The notes below the pieces were generated by a model. The model ran no database searches. It was not told the DNA's origin and worked only from the letters and a program-made list of their open reading frames with translations. Both the position numbers and the translations under genes were made by a program. A DNA stretch of 57,040 bases from Fibrobacterota bacterium (GTDB lineage Bacteria; Fibrobacterota; Chitinivibrionia; Chitinivibrionales; Chitinispirillaceae). Every line of letters begins with the position of its first letter. Positions within the stretch are counted from its first letter, which is position 1. The stretch is taken from positions 1 through 57,040 of the forward strand of contig JAEZKC010000020.1 in NCBI GenBank assembly GCA_023436205.1, read 5' to 3'. Positions 53,532-57,040 of the stretch are shown here, piece after piece.

Positions 53532-53628
53532 AGAGTGAGGCCGGGAGATGTACCCGTAGCACAGTTTGGAGCAAGGCTTAATATATACCTGTCAAGTTGT
53601 CTAATCCTCGCTCCTTTCTGGTTTGCCG

Positions 53629-55347
53629 TCATCTGGTAAACGGATTTCCATTCTTGTCGCATGAGTAAAATGAATTCCACTCGCCATCAACCGGAAGTTT
53701 GTAATCCACTACCCAGTTAGCCCAGGCGCAGGTGGGTTTGCAGCAGTCCTGCATGGTGGTCGTGTGGTATCCTTCCCTGAATGTGCCGTTTGCGCGTGCA
53801 TCATCGGGAGTTTGAACCTCCGGAGATGGAAGCGGCAGGTGGTCCTCTATCAGACGACAACCGGTTACCCGCGTGAGGTTTTCTGGACAGCGCACCCTTT
53901 TGACCATAACCTCCCAGTTCTGGTGATAAAGGGAAGCAACCTGATTGCTCTGGATGCAGGAGCGCCGCGTGTCCTCTGTAATGAGTGGCGAGGAGCTTAC
54001 CAGTGCCTGGTTGCAGAGGTCTCGAATTATGTCCTGACATGCCGAAGATTGTAATGCCTCCACAGTCGGTGGCCAATTTCCTATACATTCAGGATATCTT
54101 AGAAATGATATTCCTCCGCTGCCGGGATTCTGATATGGATACTTATCGTAGATGAATTCGTCGAACTTTGTAGTATTGGGGAAGTTTGTATCTTTGTAAC
54201 AGGAGTTGAATGCCCCATATCCTCCCGCTCCCATGAACACATCAAACCCCTTGGGACCGCTGGCAGCGGTATTGAAGCTCTGGACAATAAGCGGTTTCGG
54301 GTAGGGGAGTTCCGGGGGCTTGGGAGAGCTTGGTTCCGGGTTGACATAGACAATCTGATAGCATTGACAGCAGCTGCTCGGGCCATCATCCACACCGCCC
54401 GAATCCGGGTCGTGGCCCACAACACCGTAGTTGAAGGGCGGTTCGTCTCCCCAGCCATATTCGTTTGCATCATCTTTGGCGGCCTGAAGCATTTCACTGC
54501 TGAAAAGCATGAACCTTGGACAGATGAATGTTTTCGGCATATTTGCTTTGCTGGGGTCTTCCGGAGGGCTGCAGGAGTTTGCAACAGCGCAGTTGCCGCC
54601 GCAAGCGGAATTGGGGTCACCCCAAATACACCCGTTTACATAAAACTGATTGTAACAGGGATGTGGCGGATTGAGGTGGTAAGAAGCCACAATCGCTTCC
54701 AGTGTAAATGTTAGGGAATCATCGTATGAGCTGATGGGCATAAATGCTGATGCATAGCCCTGTTTGGAGACTCTCACAGTGTCTAAAACCAGTGTTTTTT
54801 TCTGAAGACTTCTTTTCAGACTCTGATCACTGTCTTTCTGAAGTGACTTACCGGACAGGGTTGAATTATTGACAACTGTCATTTTAAAGTGAGATATTTC
54901 AGTTCCAATTTTTACCCGAATGGCATATGTAGCTGGTTGTAAAATTGTATTGAGAGGATTGAGACTGTAAAAGCCTGCTTCCAGTTTGCTGTTTAGAGCA
55001 TTGTAGAGGAATCTTCCATTCAAGGCGAATACACTTATTGTAACGCGATTGGATTTATCATTCACAACAAAAAAGAGGCTATTGCCTTTAACAACCGGAA
55101 CCGGAAATCGTTTATTTCTCTGAACTGGTTCAGCGCTCAGTGGCACGGATATGCTCCAGGTCCCGTCACTACCGGATACTGTGGATAAATTTGCACTGGT
55201 CAGCCGCACAGTGGCGCCTTCAATACCGGAACCACTTTCATTGAGCACGACACCACGGAGAGTTTGAGAGAAAAGCCCAAAAAGTACGCCAGAAACAATA
55301 AACAGACTGCCCAGTTTTACTGCAGTTTTTCCGTAATTAGATTTCAT
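53629..55347 (-). CDS. Secreted GH45-like endoglucanase, apparently circularly permuted
   Basis: A 572-residue exported protein: signal peptide (1-28), regulatory-like beta domain (29-70), a FlgD/sorting-like domain (about 80-162), a second beta part (about 190-218), then a Cys-rich catalytic domain (225-572). It matches GH45 motifs in a rotated order: SSCCQCY (325-330; GH45 WCCACYE), KGFDVFMGAGGYGAFNSC (366-383; FDLNIPGGGVGIFDGC, acid Asp369), RVRCPENLTRVTGC, and, at the very C-terminus, TTTMQDCCKPTCAW (529-542), which is the N-terminal strand of normal GH45 (YWDCCKPSCGW, base Asp534). Both catalytic Asp are thus present. Expected cellulose endo-hydrolase. Neighbours unrelated. Confidence 0.82.
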   Translation of the reverse strand: MKSNYGKTAVKLGSLFIVSGVLFGLFSQTLRGVVLNESGSGIEGATVRLTSANLSTVSGSDGTWSISVPLSAEPVQRNKRFPVPVVKGNSLFFVVNDKSNRVTISVFALNGRFLYNALNSKLEAGFYSLNPLNTILQPATYAIRVKIGTEISHFKMTVVNNSTLSGKSLQKDSDQSLKRSLQKKTLVLDTVRVSKQGYASAFMPISSYDDSLTFTLEAIVASYHLNPPHPCYNQFYVNGCIWGDPNSACGGNCAVANSCSPPEDPSKANMPKTFICPRFMLFSSEMLQAAKDDANEYGWGDEPPFNYGVVGHDPDSGGVDDGPSSCCQCYQIVYVNPEPSSPKPPELPYPKPLIVQSFNTAASGPKGFDVFMGAGGYGAFNSCYKDTNFPNTTKFDEFIYDKYPYQNPGSGGISFLRYPECIGNWPPTVEALQSSACQDIIRDLCNQALVSSSPLITEDTRRSCIQSNQVASLYHQNWEVMVKRVRCPENLTRVTGCRLIEDHLPLPSPEVQTPDDARANGTFREGYHTTTMQDCCKPTCAWANWVVDYKLPVDGEWNSFYSCDKNGNPFTR

Positions 55348-55646
55348 GTTAAGACATTCCTGCTTTGGAGTAGTACCTTATAATATGGGTAAGATAATTA
55401 GCCGATTCATGGTATGACAAGTGCGGAAACTTTTTTTTTACGCTACCCTCATTCTCATCTGCGCTTTGGGTTATTGATTTTCCGCCCGTTAGCCGTCATC
55501 CCTGGTGTGGTTCCATTTCGATTATAACATGCACAAAGTAACAGAACGGACACAACCTAATCAGATACTATATTTGAACACTAGCTCCAGCGGAAATAGA
55601 TCTGAAAAGAGCATTTGATTTTGATAGAGATAACAAAAGTACACTA
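55348..55646. other. Intergenic region
   Basis: A 299-bp AT-rich interval between divergent genes, presumably carrying both promoters. No repeat or gene seen. Confidence 0.4.
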
Positions 55647-56573
55647 ATGAAAATCGACCGTCTTCTCTCCATTACTATTATGCTTATTAACCGCCCGATG
55701 CTGACCGCAAAAGAGCTTAGCGAACGGTTTGAGGTATCAATCCGAACCATTTACCGGGACATCGATGCCATTTCCGCTGCAGGTATTCCCGTCACCTCCT
55801 ACCAGGGAAAAAAGGGCGGATTCTGCCTTATTGATAATTACCGGGTCGACCGTCAGCTGCTTAATCTTAATGACATGATATCCATTGTCACTGCCCTCAA
55901 GGGGGTCAACACCAGTCTTGATGATAACGATATCAGGGATACTATCGAAAAAATCGAAAGCCTGGTTCCTGATAACAAACGAGAAGATGTGCAGCGCCAG
56001 TCAAATCGTATCATAATTGATCTTTCACCTTGGGAAGCCGGGGGTAACCAGAAAGAGAAACTTGAAACCGTAAACGAGGCGATAACAACAAATCATCTGA
56101 TCTCATTTGATTATCGAAACCTTTACGGCCAAGACTCCCGGCGTAAAATAGAACCCATGTCGCTCATTTTGAAGGGTTATTTGTGGTATGTTTACGGTTA
56201 TTGCAGAAAACGGGAAGATTACAGGATTTTCCGGCTTTCAAGAATGAGAAATATGGAAATTACTGATATAGCCTTTATTAACCGTAATCAACCATTCATA
56301 GAATCAGATTTCTTTGAATCTGATAAAAGAATTCCTATTAAAATCAAGCTGAGATTTGCCCCTTCTGCTAAAAATCGGGTTGAAGAACTATTTGATGAGT
56401 ACCCGAACGTTGTTGATGAGAAGGGCAGAATCACCGTTGATGTGTCTTTCCCTGAAGATGAATGGGTCTACTCGACTCTCCTCAGCTATGGACCTGACTG
56501 TGAAGTGCTTTCACCTCCTCATATACGTGATATTATAAAAAAGCGTCTGGAAAGTGCACTCCTTTTTTACTAA
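55647..56573 (+). CDS. WYL-domain transcriptional regulator (YafY/DeoR-like HTH)
   Basis: A 308-residue regulator: N-terminal HTH_11 winged helix (about 5-60; LTAKELSERFEVSIRTIYRD and GKKGGFCL wing), and a C-terminal WYL domain (about 135-230; FDYRNLYGQDSRRKIEPMSL and YLWYVYGYCRKREDYRIFRLSRM) that binds a ligand, often nucleic acid or nucleotide derivatives, followed by a WCX region. It likely controls itself or the downstream DUF3795 gene, which begins 95 bp later on the same strand. Such regulators often accompany defence systems, but none is in view. Confidence 0.9.
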   Translation: MKIDRLLSITIMLINRPMLTAKELSERFEVSIRTIYRDIDAISAAGIPVTSYQGKKGGFCLIDNYRVDRQLLNLNDMISIVTALKGVNTSLDDNDIRDTIEKIESLVPDNKREDVQRQSNRIIIDLSPWEAGGNQKEKLETVNEAITTNHLISFDYRNLYGQDSRRKIEPMSLILKGYLWYVYGYCRKREDYRIFRLSRMRNMEITDIAFINRNQPFIESDFFESDKRIPIKIKLRFAPSAKNRVEELFDEYPNVVDEKGRITVDVSFPEDEWVYSTLLSYGPDCEVLSPPHIRDIIKKRLESALLFY

Positions 56574-56668
56574 ACCTGACATGATGCTGTCATTTCGTGG
56601 CAGTATTTTGGTTGCATCCAGTTTTTGAAATTGAACGAGATAACATCAATTCTGAAAGGATGTACCAA

Positions 56669-57028
56669 ATGAAGGGGAAAAAGGAAATCGCAGCGGATGT
56701 ATCATTGGTGGCGTTTTGTGGTCTCTACTGCGGGGCATGCGGGTATTACCTCAAAGGAAAATGTCCGGGGTGTTCTAAAAACCAGAAGGCTGCCTGGTGT
56801 AAGATCAGGGTTTGCTGCCTTGATCAAAAGTTGTCTTCATGCGCCAGCTGTAAGGATTTCAAAGATCCTATGGATTGTAAAAAGTTCAATAACTTCTTCT
56901 CAAAGCTGTTTGCCTTTATTTTCAAATCGAACAGGTCGGCCTGTCTTGATCAGATTAGAAGGATGGGGATTGAGGAGCATGCAGAAAGAATGGCCTTGAT
57001 GGGAGAACCTACACTAAAGCAAAAGTAA
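56669..57028 (+). CDS. DUF3795-family Cys-rich protein
   Basis: A 119-residue soluble protein rich in Cys, with several CxxC-like pairs (CGLYCGACGYYLKGKCPGC; CCLDQKLSSCASCKDF), a pattern typical of DUF3795, which presumably binds zinc or an iron-sulfur cluster. I chose ATG 56669 with AAAGGA upstream; alternatives at 56660 and 56597 exist. It follows the WYL regulator by 95 bp. Function unknown. Confidence 0.8.
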   Translation: MKGKKEIAADVSLVAFCGLYCGACGYYLKGKCPGCSKNQKAAWCKIRVCCLDQKLSSCASCKDFKDPMDCKKFNNFFSKLFAFIFKSNRSACLDQIRRMGIEEHAERMALMGEPTLKQK

Positions 57029-57040
57029 GGACCTTACGGG

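Noticed and set aside
1..57040. tRNA, rRNA or intact insertion sequence
   Set aside because: No cloverleaf-like TPsiC/acceptor pattern, rRNA segment or transposase frame was seen on either strand by reading; a tRNAscan or ISfinder run would settle this.

Overview
The window looks like a chromosomal segment of a Fibrobacterota bacterium (Fibrobacter/Chitinispirillum-like). The clues are two regulators of the TIGR02147 family, first described as a paralogous family in Fibrobacter succinogenes; secreted cellulase-type proteins carrying CBM4/9-like modules, beta-sandwich repeats and C-terminal sorting-like tails; and lipoproteins sharing a post-lipobox GNP motif. The phylum assignment is an inference. 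No rRNA, tRNA, CRISPR array, phage or intact insertion sequence is visible.

Layout. 1-6.4 kb: housekeeping and metabolic genes (paaK-ACT pair, PAC2 protein, dusB-larB operon, folD, a small membrane protein). 6.4-11.8 kb: two paralogous beta-propeller lipoproteins flanking a tandem pair of 85-residue proteins; the second lipoprotein is translationally coupled to a TIGR02147 regulator. 11.8-17.3 kb: a small protein, a DUF4380-like lipoprotein and a 1323-residue secreted modular protein. 17.4-18.7 kb: a membrane protein bracketed by two near-identical copies of a probable small RNA. 18.7-23.5 kb: an HtrA protease, a stress protein, and an operon of frameshifted methyltransferase, TIGR02147 regulator and lipoprotein. 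23.5-34.8 kb: a secreted protein, DUF4184 membrane protein, rubrerythrin, two diguanylate cyclases, DAHP synthase behind a double leader-peptide attenuator, and a hybrid PAS histidine kinase. 34.8-42.3 kb: subtilase, SLBB export protein and GH5 endoglucanase. 42.3-57 kb: Ser/Thr kinase, lamin-tail protein with a barrel-like partner, YsnF-like stress protein, GH57 enzyme, second PAC2 paralogue, YCII-VOC fusion, a frameshifted small secreted protein, a GH45-like enzyme that appears circularly permuted, a WYL regulator and a DUF3795 protein.

How parts work together. The secreted enzymes (GH5, GH45-like, the 1323-residue protein, the subtilase) fit a polysaccharide-degrading lifestyle with an outer membrane and sorting-tail secretion. 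The two TIGR02147-lipoprotein pairs share the same gene order and the same 4-bp stop/start overlap, so they look like one repeated regulatory cassette.

The most noteworthy signals lie outside ordinary genes. Two tandem aromatic-rich leader peptides (28255-28320 and 28395-28502) each sit before mutually exclusive hairpins ahead of DAHP synthase. A 107-bp sequence at 17431-17537 and 18513-18619 carries a hairpin and an intrinsic terminator; the -10 lies inside it, the -35 and an upstream element lie just beyond it, and together they encode a probable ~88-nt RNA in two copies. Smaller items are a 26-bp perfect palindrome upstream of one regulator, a REP-like hairpin that has become the end of a lipoprotein gene, a dispersed 73-bp repeat in three copies, and several frameshifted or truncated genes.
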